Below are positions 44,250 to 53,025 of a stretch of DNA of 64,000 nt, in pieces. Numbering within the stretch: the first letter of the stretch is position 1; each line of letters opens with the position of its first letter. The DNA lies in assembly GCF_029544075.1 (NCBI RefSeq), contig NZ_JAJQJH010000016.1, positions 1-64,000 on the forward strand, in the 5' to 3' direction. The position numbers and the translations under genes are program-made. The notes under the pieces were generated by a model. The model was not told the origin of the DNA. It did not search any database and saw nothing but the letters and a program-made list of their open reading frames with translations. The stretch is from Chromohalobacter canadensis (GTDB lineage: Bacteria; Pseudomonadota; Gammaproteobacteria; Pseudomonadales; Halomonadaceae).

Positions 44250-45466
44250 CTACCCTGCAACGCCTGCGCGCCCTGCCCTTCGAAATACGCCAGTATCTGC
44301 TGGTCACGGGCAATTATTGGGCCTTCACGCTGACCGACGGCGCCTTGCGCATGCTGGTGGTGCTGCATTTCCATCAGCTTGGCTATTCGCCGCTGGAAAT
44401 CGCCCTGCTGTTTCTGTTCTACGAGGCGTTCGGTGTGGTCACCAACTTCGTCGGTGGCTGGCTCGGTGCCCGCCTGGGTCTCAACCGCACCATGAACCTC
44501 GGTCTGGGGCTGCAACTGGTCGCCCTGGGCATGCTGCTGGTGCCGGCATCGGCCTTGACGGTGCCCTGGGTCATGGCCGCCCAGGCGCTCTCAGGGGTCG
44601 CCAAGGACCTCAACAAGATGAGCGCCAAGAGCGCGGTCAAGGTGCTGGTCCCAAAGGACAGCAGCAATGCCCAGGGCGCGCTGTATCGCTGGGTGGCCAT
44701 CCTCACGGGGTCCAAGAATGCCCTCAAGGGGGCCGGCTTCTTCGCCGGCGGCTTGTTGCTGACGCTGATCGGTTTCCAAGGCGCGATACTCGCCATGTGG
44801 GTGATGCTGGCCGTGGTGCTGGGGCTGTCGCTATGGCGTTTGCGTGCCGACCTAGGCCGCCAGAAAGCCAAGCCCAAGTTCCGCGAGGTCTTCTCCACGT
44901 CGCGCGCGGTCAACGTTCTCGCGGCGGCACGCCTATGCCTGTTCGCCTCACGCGACATCTGGTTCGTGGTGGCATTGCCGGTGTTTCTCTACGACCAGCA
45001 CGGCTGGAACTTCTGGAGCGTCGGCATCCTGATGGCCGTCTGGGTGATCGGCTACGGCGGCGTTCAGACCCAGGCACCGCGCATCACGCGACATCTGCAC
45101 GGCGATACACGCAGCATCACCGTGGTTCTGGCCGCGGCACTCGCCCTGCTCCCCGCCCTACTCGCCTTCACGCCGCTGGCAACCACCGTCACCTGGCTGA
45201 TCGTGGGGCTGCTGGCCTTCGGCGTACTCTTCGCCATCAATTCGAGCTGGCACAGCTATCTGATCGTGCGCTTCGCACGCGCCGAGGGCGTCTCCATGGA
45301 CGTGGGGTTCTACTACATGGCCAATGCCATGGGACGTCTCGTTGGCACGGTCCTCTCCGGCTGGGTCTACCAGGCCCATGGCTTAGCACCCTGTCTGGCA
45401 GTGTCCGCGGTGCTGGTCGCCGCCAGTGCCATCATGGCGATGGGCTTGCCCCGCCAGACGCAATGA
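44246..45466 (+). CDS. arsJ: ArsJ, organoarsenical (1-arseno-3-phosphoglycerate) MFS exporter
   Basis: A 406-residue 12-helix major facilitator protein. Its N-terminus ([20 protein letters not shown]) and the conserved [21 protein letters not shown] are ArsJ hallmarks. It exports the unstable arsenate ester made by the preceding GAPDH, giving the cell As(V) resistance. The ATG at 44246 overlaps the GAPDH stop. Last gene of the arsenic operon; the next gene, cfa, has its own 227-bp upstream region. Confidence 0.93.
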   Translation: MTTLQRLRALPFEIRQYLLVTGNYWAFTLTDGALRMLVVLHFHQLGYSPLEIALLFLFYEAFGVVTNFVGGWLGARLGLNRTMNLGLGLQLVALGMLLVPASALTVPWVMAAQALSGVAKDLNKMSAKSAVKVLVPKDSSNAQGALYRWVAILTGSKNALKGAGFFAGGLLLTLIGFQGAILAMWVMLAVVLGLSLWRLRADLGRQKAKPKFREVFSTSRAVNVLAAARLCLFASRDIWFVVALPVFLYDQHGWNFWSVGILMAVWVIGYGGVQTQAPRITRHLHGDTRSITVVLAAALALLPALLAFTPLATTVTWLIVGLLAFGVLFAINSSWHSYLIVRFARAEGVSMDVGFYYMANAMGRLVGTVLSGWVYQAHGLAPCLAVSAVLVAASAIMAMGLPRQTQ

Positions 45467-45534
45467 GCCCAATCCAGGGACTAGGAGGATGCATATACCA
45501 GTGGCGGGTCTGACAGAGCATGCAGCGCTCTACC

Positions 45535-45565
45535 TATAGATTGCTCATGGGTTGCACAATCTATA
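45535..45565. repeat. AT-rich inverted repeat between arsJ and cfa
   Basis: TATAGATTG (45535-45543) is exactly inverted as CAATCTATA at 45557-45565 with a 13-nt loop. It is followed by AAAA, not T, so it is not a terminator in the + direction. It lies about 130 bp before the cfa start and could be an operator. Confidence 0.6.
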
Positions 45566-45693
45566 AAAACTATCAACTCGGTAGCGTGCAAACGGTGTCA
45601 ATGCCGTATAATGTTCGACTAGCCTAATAGCAGAGCGAAAAGCCAAAATAAGCTTCCACCCCACTGGAGGCATGAGCAAGAGGAAACATTGCA

Positions 45694-46860
45694 GTGAATG
45701 CTCCACTCAAGGAAACCAGCACTACCGCCAAAGCCATCGAGCAGCACAAGAGCTATCGTTTCGTCGTCGATCTCTTGGCTCGCGCCGACATCCAGATCAA
45801 CGGAACGCGCCCGTGGGACATGCAGGTCCATTCCACGGATGTCTTTGATCGTGCGCTCGCCGAAGGCAATCTCGGGCTCGGCGAGACGTACATGGCCGGT
45901 CAATGGGACGCTGAACGCCTCGACGAGTTTTTCTTCCGGCTGCTATGCGCCGATATCGACAAAACCGTTCAGCCTTCGAAGCTGGTCTTTCACGCCTTGC
46001 GCGCCAAGCTCACGAACCTGCAGAGCGTCAAACGTGCATGGAAAGTCGGTGAAGCGCATTACGACTTGGGTAACGACTTCTACGCAACCATGCTCGACCA
46101 GCGTATGACCTATACCTGCGGGTACTGGCATGACGCCGATAACCTGGATGCCGCTCAGGAGGCCAAGCTCGATCTGATCTGCCGTAAGCTGGATCTCAAG
46201 CCCGGCATGCGCATTCTGGATATTGGCTGCGGCTGGGGCAGTTTTATGGCCTACGCCGCCGAGCACTATGGGGTGGAATGCGTTGGACTCACCATCTCGC
46301 GCGAGCAGGCCGACTACGGGAAATCCTTGATGAAGAAGGGACTTCCCGTGGAATTTCGGCTTCAGGACTATCGCGAGATCGACGAGCAGTTCGACGCCAT
46401 CATCAGCATCGGCATGTTCGAGCACGTGGGTCGCAAGAATCACCGCGAGTATATGGAAGTCGCCCATCGTTGCCTCAAGGAAGGCGGCCTCTTCATGCTG
46501 CACACCATTGGCAAGAACGTCCGCGAGAGCACACCGGACCCGTGGATCGACAAGTACATCTTCCCCAACGGAGACCTGCCTTCCATCGGCCAGATCGGCG
46601 ATGCGGCCGGCGGGTTGTTCGTCACCGAGGACCTCCACAACTTCGGCGCCGATTACGACAAGACGCTGATGGCCTGGTGGGAGAATTTCGAAGCGCATTG
46701 GCCGAAATTCAAGGAACGCTACGGCAACGAGTTCTACCGCATGTGGCGCTACTACCTGCTATCCTGCGCAGCGGCCTTCCGTGCCCGTGACATTCAATTG
46801 TGGCAGTGGGTACTTGCCAAGCCGGGGGTCGTCGGTGGCTATCAACGCATCACGTCGTAA
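45694..46860 (+). CDS. cfa: Cyclopropane-fatty-acyl-phospholipid synthase
   Basis: A 388-residue SAM-dependent enzyme that adds a methylene bridge to unsaturated acyl chains in membrane phospholipids. A small N-terminal domain (GETYMAGQWDAERLDEFFF) precedes the methyltransferase fold with KPGMRILDIGCGWGSFM and ISIGMFEHVGRKNHREYME. The start is a GTG with AAGAGGAA upstream. A TATAAT at 45607-45612 could be a -10, but no clear -35 is present, in keeping with the stationary-phase control known for cfa. Confidence 0.95.
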   Translation: MNAPLKETSTTAKAIEQHKSYRFVVDLLARADIQINGTRPWDMQVHSTDVFDRALAEGNLGLGETYMAGQWDAERLDEFFFRLLCADIDKTVQPSKLVFHALRAKLTNLQSVKRAWKVGEAHYDLGNDFYATMLDQRMTYTCGYWHDADNLDAAQEAKLDLICRKLDLKPGMRILDIGCGWGSFMAYAAEHYGVECVGLTISREQADYGKSLMKKGLPVEFRLQDYREIDEQFDAIISIGMFEHVGRKNHREYMEVAHRCLKEGGLFMLHTIGKNVRESTPDPWIDKYIFPNGDLPSIGQIGDAAGGLFVTEDLHNFGADYDKTLMAWWENFEAHWPKFKERYGNEFYRMWRYYLLSCAAAFRARDIQLWQWVLAKPGVVGGYQRITS

Positions 46861-46918
46861 GCACGACTTGCCATATATCCAGTGTTTGGCAAGCACCGGA
46901 AGCCAGGCGGCAACACGC

Positions 46919-46942
46919 AAAAAAAAGGCGCCGAAGCGCCCT
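46919..46942 (-). terminator. Rho-independent terminator of pstSCAB
   Basis: On the minus strand AAGGGCGC-TTCG-GCGCC is followed by at least seven Ts. It lies 26 bp after the pstB stop and between convergent cfa and pstB. The GNRA-like TTCG loop and T-run make it a classical terminator. Confidence 0.92.
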
Positions 46943-46967
46943 TGAAATCATTCGCGGTGTCAGACCA

Positions 46968-47864
46968 TTAGCCGTAACGTCCGGTAATGTAGTCCTCCGC
47001 CTTCTTGGTATGCGGGTTGGCGAACATCTGCTTGGTCGCGTTGTATTCGATCATTTCACCAAGGTGGAAAAAGGCTGTGTAATCCGCCACGCGCGCTGCC
47101 TGCTGCATGTTGTGGGTAACGGTGACGATGGTGAAGTCCTTCTTCAGCTTGTCCATCAGGTCTTCGATGGTCGCCGTGGAGATGGGGTCGAGCGCCGAGG
47201 TTGGCTCATCCATTAGGATCACGTCGGGACGCACTGCGATCGCACGCGCGATGCACAAGCGCTGCTGCTGACCGCCAGATAGCGAAGTGCCCGGCTCGTG
47301 CAGCTTGTCCTTGACCTCGTTCCACAGCCCCGCATCGCGCAACGCGCGCTCCACCAGCTCGTCCTGGTCGGCCTTTCGGCTAACCATGTCATGCATGCGC
47401 GGCGCATACGCGACGTTTTCATAGATCGACTTGGGAAACGGATTCGGCTTCTGGAACACCATGCCCACGCGGCGACGCAGGGCCACTTCGTCCATGCCGC
47501 GGGCATTAACGTCGTGGCCATCCATTTCCACCAATCCCTTGATGCTCACGCTGCTGATCAAATCGTTCATGCGATTGAGGCAACGCAGAAAGGTGGACTT
47601 GCCGCAGCCCGACGGACCGATCAAAGCAGTGACGGTATTGGCAAATATATCGATGCTGATGTCATCCAGCGCCTGGTGCTCGCCATACCACAGGCTGAGA
47701 TCGCGTACGCGTACGCTCAGGTTTTCTTCGACGCTTTCGTTGCGTGTTACCGGCTGTCCCTTGTTAGGTGTCGGCGCCTCATTGTATGAAGTACGCACGG
47801 CGCTTTCGGATGCCGTGGGCGAATCTTGCTGCGTTTGAAAGTTTTGCAGGGTCGTGTCGTTCAT
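46968..47864 (-). CDS. pstB: Phosphate ABC transporter ATPase PstB
   Basis: A 298-residue ATPase driving PstSCA phosphate import. Walker [20 protein letters not shown], the signature [16 protein letters not shown] and the Walker [14 protein letters not shown] are present. The first ~45 residues are a polar extension not found in E. coli PstB (257 residues), so the true start may be later, but no better signal is seen. It is the last gene of the operon; phoU, which often follows, is absent. Confidence 0.95.
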   Translation of the reverse strand: MNDTTLQNFQTQQDSPTASESAVRTSYNEAPTPNKGQPVTRNESVEENLSVRVRDLSLWYGEHQALDDISIDIFANTVTALIGPSGCGKSTFLRCLNRMNDLISSVSIKGLVEMDGHDVNARGMDEVALRRRVGMVFQKPNPFPKSIYENVAYAPRMHDMVSRKADQDELVERALRDAGLWNEVKDKLHEPGTSLSGGQQQRLCIARAIAVRPDVILMDEPTSALDPISTATIEDLMDKLKKDFTIVTVTHNMQQAARVADYTAFFHLGEMIEYNATKQMFANPHTKKAEDYITGRYG

Positions 47865-47890
47865 GGCGATGGTGTCCTGTCGGAAGTCGC

Positions 47891-49057
47891 TTACCAGCGG
47901 CGTTCGAATTTGTTGCGTAGCCAGACGGCGAGAGCGTTGAGGAAGATCAGCACCGCCAAAAGCACCAGGATGCCGCCCGCCGTTTTCTCGGCAAAGGCGC
48001 TATTCGGCTCGCTGGCCCAAGTGAATATCTGCGCCGGCATGACCGTCGAGGCGCCCGTGATCGATATCGAGGCATCGGGTATGAAGGCCACCATACCTAC
48101 GATGATCAGCGGTGCGGTCTCCCCCATGGCTTGCGCTAGGCCAATGATCGAACCGGTCAGAATGCCCGGCAGCGAGACCGGCAGTACGTGATCGCGTACC
48201 ACCTGCCAGCGCGAGCAACCCACGCCGAATGCCGCGTGACGAATGCTGTCCGGCACACTGCGCAAGGCCGCGCGCGTCGAGATGATGATTACCGGCAACG
48301 TCATCAACGCCAAGGTTAGCCCGCCCACCAACGGCGAGGAACGCGGCACCCCGAAGAAACTGATGTAGATCGCCAGCCCCAGCAGGCCGAACAGGATGGA
48401 GGGGACGGCCGCCAGGTTGTTGATATTGATTTCGATGATCTGAGTCAGCTTGTTGTCGGGGGCGAACTCCTCGAGATAGACGGCCGTCATCACGCCGATC
48501 GGAAAGCATACCGCCATGGTGACCAGCATGGTCATTACCGTGCCGATAGCCGCCGAAGCAATCCCCGCCAGTTCCGGCATCTTGGAATCACCGGTAGTGA
48601 AGAAGGTGGTATTAAACTTCAGCTCCGCGCGCCCCTCTTCGACTAATGCCTGGAGCGTTTCCTTGTCGGCGGGGCGCAGCCGATCCTCGTTCCCTTTGAG
48701 ATACTGATCGACACGACTATCGGCGATGACCCATTGGGTCTGCGTCGTGCCCATCAACGCTGGATTGTTTTCCATTCTTCGCGGCAAGGGCCGGAAAAAG
48801 CCGCGCGAAATCAGCGGCCGGACGTCTTCATCGACAGCCGCGAGTGGTAACTTCTGGGACTGTTCGTTATAGCTGACCTCGGTCTGTATTTGCGCTTGCT
48901 GGAAAGCGGGCCATCCGCGCACCACCATGTCGGAAATGAAGACCACCAGAAACGCCGCCGATAGAATCAAGGCGCCCATGGTCATCCATTTCATGCGCGC
49001 CGAACGCCGATGGCGCTTCTTGAGCTGCGCGGAAATTTCTTCGAACGATTGGCTCAT
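47891..49057 (-). CDS. pstA: Phosphate ABC transporter permease PstA (long form)
   Basis: A 388-residue inner-membrane subunit. The permease core (about residues 160-385) contains the EAA-type cytoplasmic loop [22 protein letters not shown] that docks PstB. Before it lies one helix (residues 28-45) and a periplasmic insert of about 110 residues (DUF3333-like), so it is longer than the E. coli protein (296) and resembles the long PstA of Pseudomonas. It is 26 bp upstream of pstB. Confidence 0.92.
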   Translation of the reverse strand: MSQSFEEISAQLKKRHRRSARMKWMTMGALILSAAFLVVFISDMVVRGWPAFQQAQIQTEVSYNEQSQKLPLAAVDEDVRPLISRGFFRPLPRRMENNPALMGTTQTQWVIADSRVDQYLKGNEDRLRPADKETLQALVEEGRAELKFNTTFFTTGDSKMPELAGIASAAIGTVMTMLVTMAVCFPIGVMTAVYLEEFAPDNKLTQIIEININNLAAVPSILFGLLGLAIYISFFGVPRSSPLVGGLTLALMTLPVIIISTRAALRSVPDSIRHAAFGVGCSRWQVVRDHVLPVSLPGILTGSIIGLAQAMGETAPLIIVGMVAFIPDASISITGASTVMPAQIFTWASEPNSAFAEKTAGGILVLLAVLIFLNALAVWLRNKFERRW

Positions 49058-49074
49058 GGTCTCGACCTATCGGA

Positions 49075-50331
49075 TTACAGGTTGTTGACGCGATACTTCT
49101 CGCGGAAGCGGCGAATCATGAATACCGACACCACATTCAGCGTCAGCGTCACGATAAACAGCACCAGCCCCAGGGCAAAGGCCGAGAGTGTCTGGGCGCT
49201 TTCGAATTCCTGGTCGCCGGTCAGCGCCGCAACGATACTCACCGTCACGGTGGTCATGTCTTCCAGCGGATTAGCGGTCAGGTTGGGACGCATGCCGGCC
49301 GCCATGACCACGATCATGGTTTCCCCCAAGGCGCGGGAGATAGCCAGTAATGAGGCCGAGATAATCCCCGGCGCGGCGGCGGGCACGACCACGTTGCGCA
49401 CCATTTCCGCCTTGGTGATACCCAGTGCCAAGGCCCCTTCCCGCAGGCTATTGGGGACCGAGTTGATGACATCGTCAGAGAGCGAGGAGATGAACGGAAT
49501 GATCATGATGCCCATCACCAAGCCCGGTGCCAGGGCATTGGAGTAAGACGCATCGAGCCCGAACAGCCCTGCGATATCCACCACCAGTGGGGCCACGGTC
49601 AAGGCCGCGAAGACGCCATATACCACGGTAGGGATCCCCGCCAGCACCTCGATCACCGGCTTGGCCGCCTTGCGAATGCGCATGGGCGCAAACTCCACCA
49701 TGTAGATGGCGGCGCCCAGACCGAAGGGAATAGCCACCAGCATGGCGATCAGAGTGATCATGAACGTGCCGGCGAAGAGCGGGATCGACCCGAACTGTGC
49801 GGCACTGCCGCCCTCGTCGCCACGTCCGGCGGCGTCGAGGAAGCTCGCTCCCGGATTCCAGGTAGTGCCGGACACGAAGTCCCAGAAGCTATGCATCTGG
49901 AAGAAACGCAGGGCCTCGGTGACGATCGACAGTAAAATGCCCAGCGTGGTGAGAATAGAGATCATCGCCGCGGCTGCTAGCAGCTTGCGAATGACCCCTT
50001 CGATGGCGCGTCGCGCATGGAAATCGGGGCGCACTTGATTCAGCCCCATGACCAAGCCGATCGCCGCAATGATCAGGCTCGCCGTCAACAGATAGAGCGT
50101 GGGGATCTCCGCCCCCATCAGCAACAGGGCAAACGCCCCCAGGGCGCTGACCAGAAGCGCTGGCCCAGCGGTGGCGAGGACCGTGAACCAGGCGTATTGA
50201 TCCGGCTGTGCGTGCATCGCCGTGCCCGTGGCACGAACGCGCGAGGCCTTGGCGCGGCTCAGGGTAAAGGCGACTCCCCCAAGCACCAAGAGTACCGCGC
50301 AGAACAGCAGGAAGACGGTATTCGTCGTCAT
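49075..50331 (-). CDS. pstC: Phosphate ABC transporter permease PstC (long form)
   Basis: A 418-residue partner of PstA. Three additional N-terminal helices (LFCAVLLVLGGVAFTLS, LLVSALGAFALLLMGAEI, LLTASLIIAAIGLVMGL) precede the canonical permease domain, which has the EAA-loop SVPNSLREGALALGITKAEM. The extra helices explain the length compared with E. coli PstC (319). Separated by 17 bp from pstA and by 115 bp, including a hairpin, from pstS. Confidence 0.92.
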   Translation of the reverse strand: MTTNTVFLLFCAVLLVLGGVAFTLSRAKASRVRATGTAMHAQPDQYAWFTVLATAGPALLVSALGAFALLLMGAEIPTLYLLTASLIIAAIGLVMGLNQVRPDFHARRAIEGVIRKLLAAAAMISILTTLGILLSIVTEALRFFQMHSFWDFVSGTTWNPGASFLDAAGRGDEGGSAAQFGSIPLFAGTFMITLIAMLVAIPFGLGAAIYMVEFAPMRIRKAAKPVIEVLAGIPTVVYGVFAALTVAPLVVDIAGLFGLDASYSNALAPGLVMGIMIIPFISSLSDDVINSVPNSLREGALALGITKAEMVRNVVVPAAAPGIISASLLAISRALGETMIVVMAAGMRPNLTANPLEDMTTVTVSIVAALTGDQEFESAQTLSAFALGLVLFIVTLTLNVVSVFMIRRFREKYRVNNL

Positions 50332-50399
50332 GTCGGTCTCTCAGGATAACGTTGCTCCCGGTGGGAGCCATCAACCCCGTAGGGCTCGTCACGCAAATG

Positions 50400-50423
50400 G
50401 GCCGGCAGCAAAAGCCGCCGGCC
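50400..50423 (-). other. Intercistronic hairpin between pstS and pstC
   Basis: GGCCGGC (50400-50406) pairs with GCCGGCC (50417-50423) plus an inner GC pair around AAAA, 24 bp after the pstS stop. A second small hairpin (50354-50359 with 50363-50368) lies nearer pstC. No T-run is present. Such structures downstream of binding-protein genes commonly stabilise or attenuate the polycistronic mRNA so that the binding protein is made in excess. Confidence 0.6.
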
Positions 50424-50446
50424 ACTTCATCGGTCCGCGTACGACC

Positions 50447-51472
50447 TTACTTCAGATCGCTGAGTTCGAGACTCTCGCGATTTTCGACATCGCTGCGCGC
50501 CTGCTCACGTGCGTCCTCGGGCAGCGGGATCAGACCCAGGCCCTTGAGGTAGCCCATCGGGCTGATCATCTGCTCGCTCATGAACAGGTCGACGTAGGGA
50601 TACATGGCCGGCACGCTATCGGCATGCTGGTTCTTAACGTAGAAGAAAAGTGAGCGCGACACCGGATATTCACCGGAGCTGATGGCTTCGGGCTCGGGTG
50701 CCACACCATCGATGCTTGCGGCAGTCAGGGCGTCGGCGTTCTCTTCAAGAAAGGAATACCCGAAGATACCGAACGAGGTGGTGTTTTCCTGGAGACGCTG
50801 AACGATGAGGTTGTCGTTCTCGCCGGCGTCAACGTAGGGGCCGTCCTGACGGATGTCGGTATAGCCTTCACCGCCATAGGCGTCCATGTCTTCGGAAGCG
50901 GCTTCCATCACCAGCTCCTCGAAGGCATCACGCGTGCCGGAGGTAGTCGGCGGGCCGTATACCATGATCTCGCGATCCGGCAACGAGGAGTCGATATCGC
51001 TCCACTTGGTATAGGGGTTGTCGACCAACTCGCCGTCCTGGGGCACCTTGGCGGCCAACGCAAGGAACAGCTGCTCACGCGTGAAGTTGACCGGCTCGTT
51101 GACGTTGGACTCGGCGAACGCGATACCGTCGTAACCGATCTTGGCTTCGGTGATGTCGGTTACGCCGTTTTCCTGACAACGCTCGAACTCGGACGGCTTC
51201 ATGCGGCGCGAGGCGTTGGTGATGTCCGGCGTATCCAGCCCGACCCCGTTACAGAACAAGCGCAGACCGCCACCAGAACCCGTGGATTCGATGACGGGCG
51301 TCGGGTAATCGGTGGTCGCGCCGAATTCCTCGACAACGTAGCTGGCGAACGGATAGACGGTGCTGGAACCGACGATGCGTAGCTGCTCACGTGTGTCGTC
51401 CTGAGCCTGGGCAACGCCTGCGACGCTCATCACGGCAGCGGCCAACGCGGTAGTCTTGAGGATACGGTTCAT
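50447..51472 (-). CDS. pstS: Phosphate-binding protein PstS
   Basis: A 341-residue periplasmic phosphate-binding protein. The signal peptide is residues 1-23 (TALAAAVMSVAGVAQAQ). Phosphate-contact stretches are visible: GSSTVYPFA, ESTGSGGGLRLFCNGVG and the later GPPTTSGTRDAFEELV. It resembles the Pseudomonas PstS class more than the E. coli one. AGGAG precedes the start, and a repeated Pho box lies 62-89 bp upstream. First gene of pstSCAB. Confidence 0.94.
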   Translation of the reverse strand: MNRILKTTALAAAVMSVAGVAQAQDDTREQLRIVGSSTVYPFASYVVEEFGATTDYPTPVIESTGSGGGLRLFCNGVGLDTPDITNASRRMKPSEFERCQENGVTDITEAKIGYDGIAFAESNVNEPVNFTREQLFLALAAKVPQDGELVDNPYTKWSDIDSSLPDREIMVYGPPTTSGTRDAFEELVMEAASEDMDAYGGEGYTDIRQDGPYVDAGENDNLIVQRLQENTTSFGIFGYSFLEENADALTAASIDGVAPEPEAISSGEYPVSRSLFFYVKNQHADSVPAMYPYVDLFMSEQMISPMGYLKGLGLIPLPEDAREQARSDVENRESLELSDLK

Positions 51473-51533
51473 GCGGGTAACTCCTGTCGATGAGAGTGTT
51501 CAACCTTCGCGACACCTAAGATGCCCAATGAAG

Positions 51534-51561
51534 ATGACAGCTTCATGACAAAAGATGACGA
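51534..51561 (-). promoter_or_regulatory. Pho box (PhoB-binding repeats) upstream of pstS
   Basis: On the minus strand CTGTCAT (51534-51540) and TTGTCAT (51545-51551) are 11 bp apart, the classical PhoB box. A third unit TCGTCAT (51555-51561) follows after 10 bp. PhoB is thus expected to activate pstSCAB under phosphate limitation. Confidence 0.85.
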
Positions 51562-51585
51562 ATGTCACTCCGAGTCACGCCTCGT

Positions 51586-52800
51586 CTACCGCTCGGCCAC
51601 TGCGCCTTCCTCCTGAGCCCCCAAGGCCCGGCCGGCCAGTACCCGCACGCCGATATTGCCCAACACGGAAGCGCCCAGCATCGTCAGCACCGTCGGCCAG
51701 GCACTGGCGATCTCGAAGGCCCCCACCAGCATGCCGGCGAAGGCCCCGCTGGAAAATTGCAGACATCCCTGTAGGGCCGTCGCCGTCGCGCTCATCTTGG
51801 GGAAGTGATCGAGCATGGAGGACATCGCGTTCGGCGCGATCAGCCCCTGCATACCCACGAACACCACCATCAGCGGCGCCACGCTGTAGATCGAGTCCAT
51901 ACCCGACAGGATCAACGCTACCAAGGCCACCCCGGCACATAACTGGATGCCCAGCCCCACCACGAGATTTTGCTGCGGCGTGCGTTTCTTCAACAGATAG
52001 ATATTGAGTCGGTTGGAAGAGGCCATGACCAAGATGTTGGCCCCGAACACGAACGGATAGACCGCCGCCGAAATGCCGTAATGCTCCATGTACAGGTACG
52101 GCGAGCCGGTGATGAAGGCAAACATGCCCGCAAACGACATCGACACCGCACAGATGTACCCCATCGCCTCGCGATGACGAATCACGCTGGCATAATTGCC
52201 CAGCACTTGGCGTGGCGACGGCGCATCGGGATCGCGCCCATGGGTCTCGGGCAGTCGTGTGCCCAGGAAGAACAACAGGAATGCGGCATACAAGGCCAGG
52301 AACAGGAAAATCGACTGCCAGTTGAAGATCCCTAGTAGCACGCTCCCCACCGTCGGCGCCACGAGCGGCGCCAACATCAGGATCATTGCCATGGTCGACA
52401 TCACCTTGGCAGCCTCGCGCCCACTGAAACAGTCGCGCACGATGGCCGCCGAGTTGACCACGCAGGCCCCACCGCCCAGGGCCTGGACGAAGCGCAGTCC
52501 CCAGAGCGTTTCCAGCGACGACACCTGCATGATGCCCAGACTGGCGAACAAGAACACGACCAGACCGCTCAACAGCACCGGGCGCCGGCCCAAGCGATCC
52601 GATAGTGGCCCACATAACAGCTGCCCGATAGCAAACCCGAACAGGAACACACTCAGCGACAGTTCGGTGTGATGCACGCTGGCATTCACCGCCTCGGCGA
52701 GCGTCGGCATGGCGGGTAGATAAGCATCGATGGCAAAAGGCGCCAGGGCGGTGTTGGCCGCCACCAAAAAAGCCAATCGCCGCGCATTGAGTTGAGTCAC
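51586..52800 (-). CDS. Bcr/CflA family drug exporter (MFS)
   Basis: A 404-residue 12-helix MFS exporter of the drug:H+ antiporter-1 class. The Bcr/CflA pattern is clear at the N-terminus: FAIDAYLPAMPTLAEAVNAS, then GFAIGQLLCGPLSDRLGRRPVLL (motif A) and RFVQALGGGACVVNSAAIVRD (motif C-like). Members export bicyclomycin, chloramphenicol or other compounds; the substrate is unknown here. A frame-shifted overlapping reading of similar length (51575-52861) lacks membrane helices and is a shadow. Divergent from the chemoreceptor. Confidence 0.9.
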   Translation of the reverse strand: MTQLNARRLAFLVAANTALAPFAIDAYLPAMPTLAEAVNASVHHTELSLSVFLFGFAIGQLLCGPLSDRLGRRPVLLSGLVVFLFASLGIMQVSSLETLWGLRFVQALGGGACVVNSAAIVRDCFSGREAAKVMSTMAMILMLAPLVAPTVGSVLLGIFNWQSIFLFLALYAAFLLFFLGTRLPETHGRDPDAPSPRQVLGNYASVIRHREAMGYICAVSMSFAGMFAFITGSPYLYMEHYGISAAVYPFVFGANILVMASSNRLNIYLLKKRTPQQNLVVGLGIQLCAGVALVALILSGMDSIYSVAPLMVVFVGMQGLIAPNAMSSMLDHFPKMSATATALQGCLQFSSGAFAGMLVGAFEIASAWPTVLTMLGASVLGNIGVRVLAGRALGAQEEGAVAER

Positions 52801-53025
52801 GAAATCTCCCGAAAAACGTACGTCTAAGCGCCGACGCCCTAGAAGCTCGGCACTCGATCATGAAGAAGGCTAAAAGCTAGTGCGCTCATCATAGCCGATT
52901 ACGGTCACGCTAGGGACCGAGCATCGCCCTTGTGTCCATAAATCGAAACAATCCCGCGGCATTATGTCAGCCGCATCGCAAGCCCAATTTTCGTCGCCAT
53001 CAAAAAAAGACACAGGGAATGACAC

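Noticed and set aside
51575-52861. A 428-codon alternative frame over the Bcr/CflA gene
   Set aside because: It lacks hydrophobic helices, whereas the overlapping frame (51586-52800) has all Bcr/CflA motifs.
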